Shown here one piece after another: positions 31,370-41,657 of a DNA stretch of 64,000 nt. The notes below the pieces were generated by a model. It was not told the origin of the DNA. It made no database searches and saw nothing but the letters and a program-made list of their open reading frames with translations. Positions within the stretch are counted from its first letter, which is position 1. The number at the start of each line of letters is the position of its first letter. Made by a program: the position numbers and the translations under genes. Origin of the DNA: Corythucha ciliata (Eukaryota; Arthropoda; Insecta; Hemiptera; Tingidae); assembly GCA_038030265.1 (NCBI GenBank), contig CM075940.1, forward strand, positions 30,822,305-30,886,304. The letters are read 5' to 3'.

Positions 31370-33106
31370 TCAAAATATACTGGGTACACAAAATTTTGGG
31401 GGTGATTGAGCATGATTAGTTTCAGGCGAATTTACTTCAATTGTTTCGTTTACTTCAATGGGTTCATTTACTTTTCTTTTTAGACAATTGAAATTGAAGG
31501 GTTGGAATTTAAGAATTAGCAAAAGCGATATAATACAAAGGGACAGAATACAAAAGGAGTATAAGATTGGCACATGGTCAAAAGTAGAGTAATTTTCTTC
31601 TAGTTCTTCAAGGGGTGTCATGAGTACGTTTAATTTATGAACTTCATCAAAACTGAGGTTTAAAAATGTAGAATGCACTGGGAAGTTTTCAAGAGTGATT
31701 GGGAAAGTTTCATAATATTTATAAATTGTTTCAGCATTGATTAACGTTTCGTTGGCACTAAATTGTAGGAGAGCAGTTTTCTTGACATTAATTGTAAAAT
31801 TGGAGAGATTACTGTGAGCATATAATAATGGGGTATCATAAACAAGGTATTGGTTAATTATTGGTACAAATTTCACAAAAGGTTTAGGACGAGGTGTAAC
31901 ATAAGATACACATGCATTATTATTATTGTTCTTCACTAGGCTATCTATACAAGGGTTATGAACTTGTGTCACATTGGTACAGTAAAAATAATCCAAGATT
32001 AAGTCACAGCTTCCTGTAAGTAATTGGTCTTGCTTAAGCACTAAAGGGGGATGAACTACCGTAATTTTTACATTTGATTCTGATTCGGCTATCGGGTAAG
32101 CAAGAAGAAAATAAGTTTCCGTCAACGGGACGTCTAGGGGTAATTGGACAAAGTAGTACAAATGAGTGGGAGTCAATGAACAATGAACTTTACCGGTTTG
32201 CCAGAGAATTTCGGGCGATTTAGATATGATTTTATTTCTAGGGTTGTCTTCTGAGATGCGTGCTAATTCCTTTTTTGAGATTATACTTTCATGAATAATA
32301 TTACGCTTGCAAAATTCAAGTGAGGAGTCGATATCATTAATCCTAAGTGTTAGTAAGGCAATTGTTACATACATTATCATAAAATGCTGGTTATTTTCAA
32401 TTACGCTACTAATATTACTATCTACAATTTTCTTGATTTTAGCGTTATTGTTTCTTATGACTAATAGATCTTTGTTAAAAGCGTCAATAAGTTTTTCATT
32501 GACAGATAACTGGTTTTCAACGTTATGCTCTAAATGATAATTATTTATTTCCAACTTATGGATTACTTCGTCATAGCGTTTTTTATCGTTGGCATCCATG
32601 TTACCGGTCAACCATGATATAGCAGAACCAAGAGCATTAATTAGGCCTCTTTTAGGTCTATTGGAATACACAGCGTTGGAGAAAACATGATCTAATTTAT
32701 TTTGGGCATATTCTAAATGGGACTTTATTAAACTATGCTGAGTGGCCATCGTTTGAGCTTTTAATGATTCTACATAAGAATTTTTGATTGAATTATCATA
32801 CACAACATGGTCAAGTGAATTGAGAATGGAATTTAATTCTTCTTGAATCAAGGTTAAATTAATGGCATGAACATAAGTAAAATAATCTTTTAGGATGTAT
32901 GAATTTTGAATTTTAATTGGAATAATTCCAGGTCCATTAGATAGATTAGTTATTTTATAAGCGTGAGCTGGGTCCTGGTTGAGAAGAAGTATCATTAAGA
33001 GAATTTTGATTGGATTCTTCATTATTATCCTGGAAGGAAATTTTCTGATTTGAGTGGTCTTCGAATCTTCTAGGTCTTTTGATTTGACTGGGGTGTATTT
33101 TAACAT
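31370..33106 (-). CDS. env: Errantivirus envelope (F-type fusion) protein
   Basis: 578 codons, uninterrupted. A hydrophobic signal-like segment lies near residues 29-50. RPKR then GLINALGSAISWLTG (around residue 155) is a furin site with fusion peptide, typical of insect errantivirus and baculovirus F proteins; NMDANDKKRYDEVI and coiled-coil helices follow. A C-terminal membrane anchor (LYSFCILSLCIISLLLI) precedes a short tail. The protein would mediate membrane fusion and is normally made from a spliced mRNA. The first Met overlaps the end of pol; a later Met just before the signal segment may be the true start. Confidence 0.92.
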   Translation of the reverse strand: MLKYTPVKSKDLEDSKTTQIRKFPSRIIMKNPIKILLMILLLNQDPAHAYKITNLSNGPGIIPIKIQNSYILKDYFTYVHAINLTLIQEELNSILNSLDHVVYDNSIKNSYVESLKAQTMATQHSLIKSHLEYAQNKLDHVFSNAVYSNRPKRGLINALGSAISWLTGNMDANDKKRYDEVIHKLEINNYHLEHNVENQLSVNEKLIDAFNKDLLVIRNNNAKIKKIVDSNISSVIENNQHFMIMYVTIALLTLRINDIDSSLEFCKRNIIHESIISKKELARISEDNPRNKIISKSPEILWQTGKVHCSLTPTHLYYFVQLPLDVPLTETYFLLAYPIAESESNVKITVVHPPLVLKQDQLLTGSCDLILDYFYCTNVTQVHNPCIDSLVKNNNNNACVSYVTPRPKPFVKFVPIINQYLVYDTPLLYAHSNLSNFTINVKKTALLQFSANETLINAETIYKYYETFPITLENFPVHSTFLNLSFDEVHKLNVLMTPLEELEENYSTFDHVPILYSFCILSLCIISLLLILKFQPFNFNCLKRKVNEPIEVNETIEVNSPETNHAQSPPKFCVPSIF

Positions 33107-34299
33107 TTTTTCTTCCTAAGTTAACAGTATTTGCACCTTTATCATATTGTACTTTTTAATACTTATCTTTAGCTTTATTACGAACGTAGGTTTTGAGAAA
33201 GATATTGCCGTCTGGTATATTTACTTTTTCACGATTTTGATTAAGGGTTTCGGTTCTGTTTTCTTTCTCTTTTTCAATTAAGTCTTTTATGGCTTGATGA
33301 ATAAGGGTTGTTTCTCTGTGATATTCGTTGGTTTTTTGTTCAAGAATGAAGTCATTTTTAATTTCTGTAGGCTGTGTTATTCCGAAAGTGATTTAATTTG
33401 GTGTTAGTTTCAAATTGGTGTTAAGAGTATTATTGTATGCAATGAGTGCTAGCCGTATAAGATTGATAAGTGATATGTCAGTGTCTTGTGTTTTTATAAT
33501 ATTCATGATTTCTACAAGAGTTGAATGAGCCCTATTAATTAATCCATTAGAATTATGATAGTTAGGAGTTGTAAGGTGAAGATTTATATTATTATATTGA
33601 AGGAAATTTTTGAGAGTTTCGTTGGCAAATTCTCCTCCATTATCTGCTTGGATTTCTAAGGGGGCTGGGAATAAACTGAGGTATTCTTTAAGATTGTTTA
33701 CTATTTCTACTGCATTTTTACTGTTAATTTTATAAGCAAATAATTTTTTCGAAAAGCAATCAATAAGTGTCAATAGAGCGGCATTATTATAAAAGAGAAT
33801 ATCAATTTGCATTTTTTCAAACGGTTTGTTAGGAGTTGGAGTTATTTTGAATTCAGGTTTAGGGGGATTTCGATCATATTTAACATTTTTACATATGTCA
33901 CAATTATTCACAAATTTTGTTATGTCTGTTAGCATGCCAGGCCAATAGTATTTCTTTCTTAAGTTGTTATATACGCCATTAATTCCTCTATGACTAGTTT
34001 TGCCTATGTGTTGATCTGTAATTAAATCTAATCTATCGTCCTTTTCTTCAACGTCTATATTAAGTTTTTTGTATCTTTTTATTCTAACGGTGGGACATTT
34101 TTCCTCAACAACATTTTGAAACTTGAGGAATACTTGATCTAGGACTTCGTCCTCTAATTTTAAATTCTTATCAGAGCAATAAACTCCATACGTTTTATTT
34201 GGTTCCAAAAATTCTAAACAGTATTTTTCCAAGTCAGAATGATAAGGCCAAGCGGTATTCCATACTAATCTTCTCTTTGTGGAATGAAATAGACCGACG
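33107..34299 (-). pseudogene. Errantivirus integrase, interrupted
   Basis: The largest open piece is 33393-34232. HIGKTSHRGI, YYWPGM and CDICKNVKY give the HHCC zinc site. The core has D in KMQIDILFYN-like sequence and D in IQADNGGEF. At the place of the third catalytic residue the sequence reads GLINRAHSTL, so the expected Glu is Asn. Stops at 33393-33395 and 33156-33158 break the C-terminal part. Not active as written. Confidence 0.85.
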
Positions 34300-36575
34300 T
34301 TAGCTTAACTGTGAATGGATGGTAGCTAAACTATCATCGTCTTTAATAATGTTAGGTTGGTTTTCATCATTTGGATGTGAGATTAAGGATTCAACTGAAT
34401 TTGGAAAATTTACACTATTTTGGGTCTCATTTAAAAATTGATTTAAAACTTCATCTGGGTTTATTTCGTCATTTTCGATTGCATTTAAATTTTGAACGGG
34501 ATTTCTGGATAATGCGTCTGCTACGTAATTCGTTTTTCCTAGGACGTACTTTATATCAAAATCATAGTCTGCCAGTTGGCAGTTCCACCGCAGCATCTTA
34601 GCGCTGGGTTCTTTCATGTTATGAAGATACTGTAAAGGTTTATGATCTGTTTGGATGGTAAAGCGTCTTCCGTAAATATAAGGTCTAAAGTATTTGCATG
34701 CCCATACAATTGCTAAAAGTTATTTTTCTATTGTACTTAATCTTTCTTCACTCGAATTCAGGGTTCGGGACGCATAAAAGATTGGTAGATCTTTTCCGTT
34801 AACATTTTGGGATAAGACTGCTCCTATAGCATAATTAGAAGCGTCTGTAGTCAATAAAAAGGGTTTATTAAAATCTGGTGGCTGCAAAATAGGATTGTTT
34901 TGAAGTAAAGATTTTAGAGTATTAATTGCATTAAGAAATTCGGGGTTTGAAGCATCAATAGTGGAGTCATTTCGTAGTAACGAGGTTAAAGGTTTGGCAA
35001 TTTTTGCATAGTTTCTAATCATTTTTCTGTAGTAGCCAGTTAATCCAAGGAATTGTTTTATTTGTTTTTGATTCGTTGGGTTTGGAAAGTTTGCAATAGC
35101 TTCTAGTTTGGCGGGGTTTGGTTGAATACCTTTCTCAGACACAATATGGCCGAGGTAGGCGAGTTCTTTTTTGAAGAATTCGGTTTTATCAAGCTGTATC
35201 TTAAGGTTGTGGTTTTGAAGTAGTTCGAAAACTTTCTTTAGGTGTTTTTTATGTTCCTCTAAGTTATCCGAATAAACGATTATATCGTCCATGTAAACCA
35301 ACACATTTGGAATACGTGAAAATATCAGGTTCATTGCCCTCTGAAACGTAGGCGGGGCATTTTTCAGACCAAAGGGCATCCTGAGGAACTCAAAATGGCC
35401 GTCCTCAGTGCTGAAGGCAGTCTTAGGGATTGAATCCGGGTCCATCTCGATTTGATGGAAGCCAGAGGCCAGATCGATTGTGCTAAAATAAGTAGCTCGA
35501 CCTATTTTTCCAAGTAAATCTTCAATCACCGGTAGAGGGAATTTATCGTCAATTGTTTTGTCGTTAATTTTTCTATAGTCTAAGACTACGCGAATTTTCC
35601 TCTTTCCTGAGGCGTCAGGCTTCTTTGGGACTACCCATATTGGGGAGTTGTAAGGGGAATTAGATTCTCTGATGATTTTATTCTTTAGAAGTTTGTCGAT
35701 TTCTAATTTGATATCGTCTCGGAAAATTTGAGGATATCTGTAATTTCGGGTGTAAACTGGAATATCGTCTTTTGTCCTTATTGTATGTTTTAGTAAGTTT
35801 TTGGAAGAGCTAAGCAGGTCTTTCTCTCTTTTAATGATATGTGGAAACTCCTTAAGTAATTTGATAATGATTTCTTTTTCTTCCGAATTCATATGATCGG
35901 TTCGTATTAATTGAGGTATTTCTTTCTTAATTTCTAGAATAGTATTTTCACTTACGTCTAACTTAGATGTTAAATAATCTATATCATCGACCTCCATAGG
36001 CTCGGGACAAATGGTCATGAGCTCTTGGGATTCGACTAAGCACCTAACTTTATTGTTGTCAAAAGAGTAAATTCCTTCTTTGATAGTGTATCCATTTCCA
36101 CTTATTTCATTGATTAATCCTTCACTTAAATTGTTATTATTTACTATAGGTAGTTCAATAATATTAAGTCCTTTCCTTAATGTAATTTTTTTATCACTTT
36201 CGTCAGTCATAGTGTACTTTAATTGAAATTGTTTATTATTAGCTATCATTGTATGGGTTTCAAAATTTAACTTAATGTTTAGATCTTTCATTGTTTCATA
36301 CCCTAGTAGTATCTCATACTTATTGGAAAAGGGGAATATGTACATTTTAATCCAGGCATCGATATCGAAGTAGTGGTTTAGGTTTGTTAATATATATTCG
36401 TAGCCTTCCTTTTCACCTGCCGGGGTGCTAACAATAAAATGTTCTTTGAATTTGGGAATGTTTGCAGTAATTATCTTAGGGTGGATATAATTTTTTGCTG
36501 AACCTGTGTCAATTAGCCATTTTAGATTATATTTGTCTTGGGCGTACGGTAGGGACTTACCTACGAAGTTAAGAT
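34300..36575 (-). pseudogene. Errantivirus protease, reverse transcriptase and RNase H, interrupted
   Basis: Pol is read in the -1 frame relative to gag. WLIDTGSAKNYI near 36500 is the protease active site. RT: VVLDYRKINDKTIDD, YFSTIDLASGFHQIEM, LRMPFGLKNAPPTFQ and LVYMDDIIVYSD (all three catalytic Asp present). RNase H: LLTTDASNYAIGAVLSQ. A stop at 34720-34722 falls within RNase H, and a frame change with a stop at 34300-34302 separates it from integrase. The rest is open. Confidence 0.9.
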
Positions 36576-37712
36576 CTAATTTTGGTACATTTCTGTCGGG
36601 CTTACGCAGTTCATTTGACCACTGCCATTGAGAAAAGGCTGGTTCGATCCATTGGTCTCTTCTTCTTGAGATTGATTAGGTTGATTTTGGGGATTTTGGT
36701 AAAATTGAAAATTCTGAGAGGTTTGGACACGTTGGTAATTCGGATCCCAATGACGATTTCGAGCATGAGGGTCGTATTGATAATTTTGGGGGTTATATTG
36801 CTCATAATTCGGTGGATTATTTACGTAATTAAACTCATGAGCGTTATTTCGTCTATTAAAATTGTTACTATTGTAAGTTCTCATGGACACTGTGTTTTGT
36901 CCACTACCACTAGGTAAGAAGTTTCTTTGCTGTTGTGCCTGTTGATTTTGTGGGAAACGATTATAGAATGGTCTTTGTCGTTGTTGGAAAGCATGGGGGG
37001 TAAAGTTTTGTTGTGGGCGTGAAAAATTAGTATTAAATTGGGGATTGTAATTAGTATTATTTCTACCATTATTCATTCTAGAGCCATTTTTATTTTTATA
37101 ATCGTTTGAACTAAATTGCTGCTTACTATTTAATTGTTCAATGATGAAAGTGCATTTAGTATTTAAGACATTTCTTAAATCTATGAGATTTTGGGGATTA
37201 AACGTCATGATATGATTCGTTAACTGCCAGGGAAGAGTGGAATACATGTGGTGAATGATCTCTTTTTCCGTGGTTTCCATAATAGCATTTAAAATTTCAC
37301 CTTCTACTCCGTCTATTCCTAACTTTGCAAAAATTAAATGACTAATACTTTCTAAGCGATTAAGATAGTCCGCTGGGGTCTCTTTCGCAAATGGTTTACT
37401 CTGGTGAATTTCGGATTTTAAAGATTCGAATGTTCGGGAGTCAGCAAAATTTGACTTAAGTAAATCGATTAGAGAGGCAACTGAGTTGACTTCTCGGGTG
37501 AGAATTAGTGACTGTGCTGATCCAATAAGTTTTGACTTTACCTTACTTAAAAGAATTGTGTGATTTTGGGCACGTTGTGCGACATTTTCAGCGCACACAG
37601 AATTTAAAATATTGGTGACTGACGAAATAAAAAATAATAATTCTCTTGGATTTCCATCATAGCATTGAAGATGGTCATAGTCTTCTCTTCGGATAATTCT
37701 ATCAACTTCCAT
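36576..37712 (-). CDS. gag: Errantivirus gag
   Basis: 378 codons from an ATG at 37712, open throughout. The N-terminal two thirds looks like the errantivirus capsid (LQCYDGNPRELLFFISSVTN; FADSRTFESLKSEI). The C-terminal third is Asn/Gln/Arg-rich with no zinc knuckle, as in Drosophila gypsy relatives. The pol frame overlaps its 3' end; I found no clear slippery heptamer. Confidence 0.9.
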   Translation of the reverse strand: MEVDRIIRREDYDHLQCYDGNPRELLFFISSVTNILNSVCAENVAQRAQNHTILLSKVKSKLIGSAQSLILTREVNSVASLIDLLKSNFADSRTFESLKSEIHQSKPFAKETPADYLNRLESISHLIFAKLGIDGVEGEILNAIMETTEKEIIHHMYSTLPWQLTNHIMTFNPQNLIDLRNVLNTKCTFIIEQLNSKQQFSSNDYKNKNGSRMNNGRNNTNYNPQFNTNFSRPQQNFTPHAFQQRQRPFYNRFPQNQQAQQQRNFLPSGSGQNTVSMRTYNSNNFNRRNNAHEFNYVNNPPNYEQYNPQNYQYDPHARNRHWDPNYQRVQTSQNFQFYQNPQNQPNQSQEEETNGSNQPFLNGSGQMNCVSPTEMYQN

Positions 37713-38046
37713 TTTTTTTTTTTTTTTAGGCTTATTATTTGAAATGAAAAGGAATTTTAAAAATGAATATTTTATATAGCTTACTATTTTTTTGACGATT
37801 ATTTAGATTAGAGTCCTATTTCTTGAGCTTAAAACTATAACAATGGAATGAAAAGAAAAACAAACTTACAACTACTAAAGCGAGAGAGTCGATGCTGCGA
37901 AGACGATGCCGAGAAAGAAGACGGTTCGGGGGAATTGACCACCGCACGCAAAGTCTTTAACCCGAGGTGTAACGTAAACGAACTTTGCGAATAAACTGGG
38001 GAATCGACCACAGATTTTTTTCACAATTGAAAGTTCAATATGGTTC

Positions 38047-38082
<36 letters not shown>

Positions 38083-38374
38083 TGGATAACTTGAAGATGT
38101 GCAGAGTTTTGTTTTTGTTTTCTTTTGTCGCTCGTGAAGGTCCAAAAATGGTTGTTCTTTTTGGCTTTTACGGTGGTGAAGGCGGCGAAAGTGGGAACGA
38201 TCACACTTCAACTAGAGTTCCCGAAAACTGTGGGACAACTGGTCACACTAAAGATCCGAAAGAGGATGCTTTTTGAATTTCCGAGAGACGGTGGGACAAT
38301 TGGTCACGCCGTATAACTAGTCTTAACTTTTCTTTCACAAAAAGTTGACGAATTTTCACTCACACTTTTAGCCA
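37713..38374 (-). other. Errantivirus leader with long homopolymer
   Basis: Untranslated leader between primer site and gag. Contains a run of about 33 T on the plus strand (38048-38080), i.e. poly-A in the element RNA. The small open frames here look spurious. Confidence 0.7.
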
Positions 38375-38392
38375 GTCCCTGTTCGGGCGCCA
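38375..38392 (-). promoter_or_regulatory. Primer binding site for tRNA-Lys
   Basis: In the sense direction TGGCGCCCGAACAGGGAC, complementary to the 3' end of tRNA-Lys(UUU), the same 18 bases used by several retroviruses. It overlaps the LTR by one base. Confidence 0.93.
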
Positions 38393-38591
38393 GTTAAATG
38401 GTCCGAACGACAAAAATGGTTTTTAAAAATCTTTATTTTATTTTTCCGCACAAGTTATCTCTACGCGTTACACCAATCGACTGACTGTCTTTCTATTTTC
38501 CTAGACTATTTATTCCAGTACAAAATTGAAGAGTCTGCATTTCGCAGGGATCTAGGGTTACATAGAAATACGGGATTATTGCTCTATAACT
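38392..38591 (-). repeat. Errantivirus 5' LTR (200 bp)
   Basis: AGTTA...TAACT in sense orientation. Followed on the right by CGTC, the target duplication. Confidence 0.93.
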
Positions 38592-38595
38592 CGTC

Positions 38596-39312
38596 AAGGG
38601 GGCGGGGCTAGACTCAAATTCCCTCACCCCCACCCCTCACCATAATCCGTGGTAGGAGGATAAAAATCACTTAATCTATTTTACATTTAAAGGATTTATC
38701 GAATTTTGTAGCAGTTTTTTTCTTGGACAGGAGTAGGTATATCCGGTTCCGTTGAAACCGCCGGAGTATATTTTTCCGTTGAAATATCAAAGACCGCCAA
38801 GATCAAATTTTTCTTGCATTATAGCGTTGGTGTACATAATTGTACATAGCGAATTAAATTATGAAATCGAAAATAATTAATTTTTTTTTTCGACCGATCC
38901 TGCCGGCGTTTTTGTTTTCCGCGACGCACAGTGGGTAAAAATAGTTGAAAAACGGCAATAATTCGTTATTTTGAAAAAAAAAATCACCGTACCGGCATAC
39001 TTTTTTGAATGTTCCCTATTTTTGATGCACATAGTACATAGTTAATGTGAATCACCTGTATTTAAGCAAAATTGCGAAGAATTCGAGTTCCGAGTTGTGT
39101 CTCATTGCTGGTTTTCTCCTGCCCAGTTAATTCATGAACACCAGTGCATCTTTTTCAAATAGTCCCCTCTTGAGTCCTATCGGAACGACTGCGAAAGCCG
39201 TTGAAAATCATATTGAAACCTCGTAGCTTACATGGAACACTCGGCTAATAATTGTCAATTCAATCTCCGCGTTAGCTGGCGAACACACTAGAGCGATGAG
39301 ATAACGTTTCGA
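38596..39312. other. Remainder of hAT flank, otherwise unassigned
   Basis: Begins with the G-rich subterminal sequence of the hAT split by the errantivirus. No transposase coding is visible, so that element was probably a non-autonomous copy. The rest is unique AT-rich DNA. Confidence 0.4.
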
Positions 39313-39425
39313 CATCGCCAACTCAAATTAACAGCGTCTAGGACAGATAGAAACAACAGGAAATCTGACACATTTCCTGTTGTTTCTATCTGTCCTATAG
39401 GCGCTGTTAATTTGAGTCGGCGATG
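39313..39425. repeat. Near-perfect palindrome (~53-bp arms, 7-base loop)
   Basis: Left arm CATCGCCAACTCAAATTAAC...AGGAAAT, loop about CTGACAC, right arm ATTTCCTG...GGCGATG. Only a few mismatches. It would form a strong hairpin or cruciform; probably a small MITE. Confidence 0.8.
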
Positions 39426-39639
39426 TAGAAAGTAGAAACAATATCGTATCGCCACAGTACGAACGCTGCCTTAGAGGCAATAATTTAGCCTTTTGTACGG
39501 ATGTAGAGGAATTAAACAGGTTGATTTTACGAAGCATAAGGCTCGTTTCACTCATACGTGGTTTCACACGCGCGGCTCCCATGTACAATCCGTGCAACAC
39601 CGCTTTCTCATCGAGCAGCGCAACACCTCAGACGTGTGA

Positions 39640-40080
39640 AGGTATACGCGGTTTGTTTAATTTCAAAACTCGTAACAAACGTAATTGAAACGTTACTTCG
39701 TGACTTAAATGTCACGTTGACAAGGGTAACGTTACGGCCCTGTCACTGTAATCAATTATGGTAACGGTTCGGAAACGTTGAACACCAATAGTTGCTGAAA
39801 CTTATCTTTAACGTAGATTTGTTATCCTTGGGTTACATTACTAATGGGGCCTTACCGAAACGTTTCAGTGAATATAATTAAGAACGTTCCTATAACGGTA
39901 ATGTCGAAACGACATTGAACCGTTAGCATATGTCACAGTGACAAAGATAACGCCCAATCAACACATCAAGTGTCAATAACGTTGCTGAAACGTCGTATGG
40001 TTATACATTATGGTTTCAGTTACTTCCATAACGTTATAAAAACGTTATTGACAACATATTTAGTAACTAGATGTTTTGAG
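39640..40080. repeat. AACGTT-rich degenerate sequence
   Basis: The motif GAAACGTT or AACGTT recurs many times in about 440 bases in both orientations. No unit length is clear; it could be a decayed satellite. Confidence 0.4.
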
Positions 40081-40199
40081 ATGGATATAGTGAATATTTC
40101 TGTCGCCGGTATTTTTAATTAATAAATTAATCAAACTGATGTTATCCGGACGACGATGGAAGGGCATAGCCCAACACAATTGGAGTTTCGAGAAAAAAT

Positions 40200-40258
40200 G
40201 GCTCCCCGGCGGGATTTGAACCCGCAACCTCTGGATTACCAGTCCAGCACGCTGCCAA
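40200..40258 (-). tRNA. Truncated tRNA-Thr(GGU)-like sequence
   Basis: Has a good T arm (GCGGG-TTCAAAT-CCCGC), an anticodon arm CTGGA-CTGGTAA-TCCAG with anticodon GGT, and a 3' acceptor strand GGGGAGCC. The 5' acceptor strand and most of the D arm are absent, so this is a 3' portion of a tRNA or the head of a SINE, not a working gene. Confidence 0.55.
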
Positions 40259-40709
40259 TGTGTATGAATAATGCGTCTAAAAGACTCTATTATCCAACGA
40301 ATATCCGCCGAAACGTTGGCGTGACGGATAATTACGACGATTATCGAGAAGTAACTTTCTGAGTGACTCTTTCCACCGAAATTATTTCGTTCGATTCATT
40401 TTACATTGCAGTTGCAGTACACGGCACTAGAGTGTGACGAAAATTATGTTTTATTATCTAATTAGGGATTCCATCGACCGAAATTTTAGCTCTGTTCATT
40501 TGTCAGTCCCGGGCTACTCCGATCCGACATGAACACACTTCCATCGAATCAATGTATAAAAATAGATCTTTTATTGATTTGTATGTTTTATACGAGCAAG
40601 ACCAATGGTATTGTAAAAGAACCCTCTTCAAGAAACTCGAAGTTAGGACAAATTTGCAAGTTCCTTTCCTGAAACTAATGTTTTTGAGATTACGTTAATT
40701 GCCAGATTG

Positions 40710-40795
40710 GCCACATTAGCTCATAGTGTAAATGATATAACACAAATTTGTACCAATCCAAAGTGTCTGGGTTCGAATCCAGAATACAGTTTTGT
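40710..40795 (+). repeat. tRNA-like / SINE head with A and B boxes
   Basis: An A-box-like TAGCTCATAGTG (40717-40728) and a perfect B box GGTTCGAATCC (40770-40780) at tRNA spacing; the B box lies in a stem TCTGG/CCAGA. The acceptor stem does not pair, so a tRNA-derived SINE or dead tRNA is more likely than a tRNA gene. Confidence 0.4.
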
Positions 40796-40860
40796 TGATT
40801 TTATTTAATTTGTTCCATATGCAACCCTCAATATCGTTTCATGAACGTTGCAATGTAACT

Positions 40861-41657
40861 ACCAGCACCATCTACCAGCATCATCTACCAGCACCATCTA
40901 CCAGCGCCATCTACCAGCACCATCTACCAGCACCATCTACCAGCACCATCTACCAGCATCATCTACCAGCACCATCTACCAGCACCATCTACCAGCACCA
41001 TCTACCAGCACCATCTACCAGCACCATCTACCAGCACCATCTACCAGCACCATCTACCAGCACCATCTACCAGCACCATCTACCAGCACCATCTACCAGC
41101 ACCATCTACCAGCACCATCTACCAGCACCATCTACCAGCACCATCTACCAGCACCATCTACCAGCACCATCTACCAGCACCATCTACCAGCACCATCTAC
41201 CAGCACCATCTACCAGCACCATCTACCAGCACCATCTACCAGCACCATCTACCAGCACCATCTACCAGCACCATCTACCAGCACCATCTACCAGCACCAT
41301 CTACCAGCACCATCTACCAGCACCATCTACCAGCACCATCTACCAGCACCATCTACCAGCACCATCTACCAGCACCATCTACCAGCACCATCTACCAGCA
41401 CCATCTACCAGCACCATCTACCAGCACCATCTACCAGCACCATCTACCAGCACCATCTACCAGCACCATCTACCAGCACCATCTACCAGCACCATCTACC
41501 AGCACCATCTACCAGCACCATCTACCAGCACCATCTACCAGCACCATCTACCAGCACCATCTACCAGCACCATCTACCAGCACCATCTACCAGCACCATC
41601 TACCAGCACCATCTACCAGCACCATCTACCAGCACCATCTACCAGCACCATCTACCA
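40861..41657. repeat. 13-bp minisatellite (ACCAGCACCATCT)n, ~61 copies
   Basis: About 797 bp of almost perfect 13-mers; the only variants seen are near the left end (CATCATCT, CGCCATCT). It abuts mitochondrial 12S on the right. The long open frames across it (13 x 3 = 39, peptide TIYQHHLPAPSTS) are a by-product of the repeat. Confidence 0.97.

Larger units (their letters stand above)
31152..38591 (-). mobile_element. Errantivirus (endogenous Gypsy-type retrovirus), gag-pol-env
   Basis: A 7.44-kb element bounded by LTRs that begin AGTTA and end TAACT (in its sense orientation), flanked by the 4-base duplication CGTC (31148-31151, 38592-38595). It has the insect errantivirus layout: tRNA-Lys primer site, gag without zinc knuckle, pol, and a third open frame encoding an F-type fusion envelope protein. 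gag and env are open; pol is interrupted several times. The LTRs are identical except for a 13-base gap. Confidence 0.95.

Noticed and set aside
32307..32537. 76-codon plus-strand frame opposite env
   Set aside because: Antisense shadow of the env coiled-coil region.
36620..36760. Programmed -1 frameshift heptamer between errantivirus gag and pol
   Set aside because: The frames overlap in the right direction, but I found no convincing X-XXY-YYZ heptamer, so I do not annotate a site.
40200..40258. Functional nuclear tRNA-Thr gene
   Set aside because: The 5' acceptor strand and D arm are missing, so it cannot fold into a full cloverleaf.
40861..41657. CRISPR-like array
   Set aside because: Head-to-tail 13-mers without spacers in a eukaryotic context.
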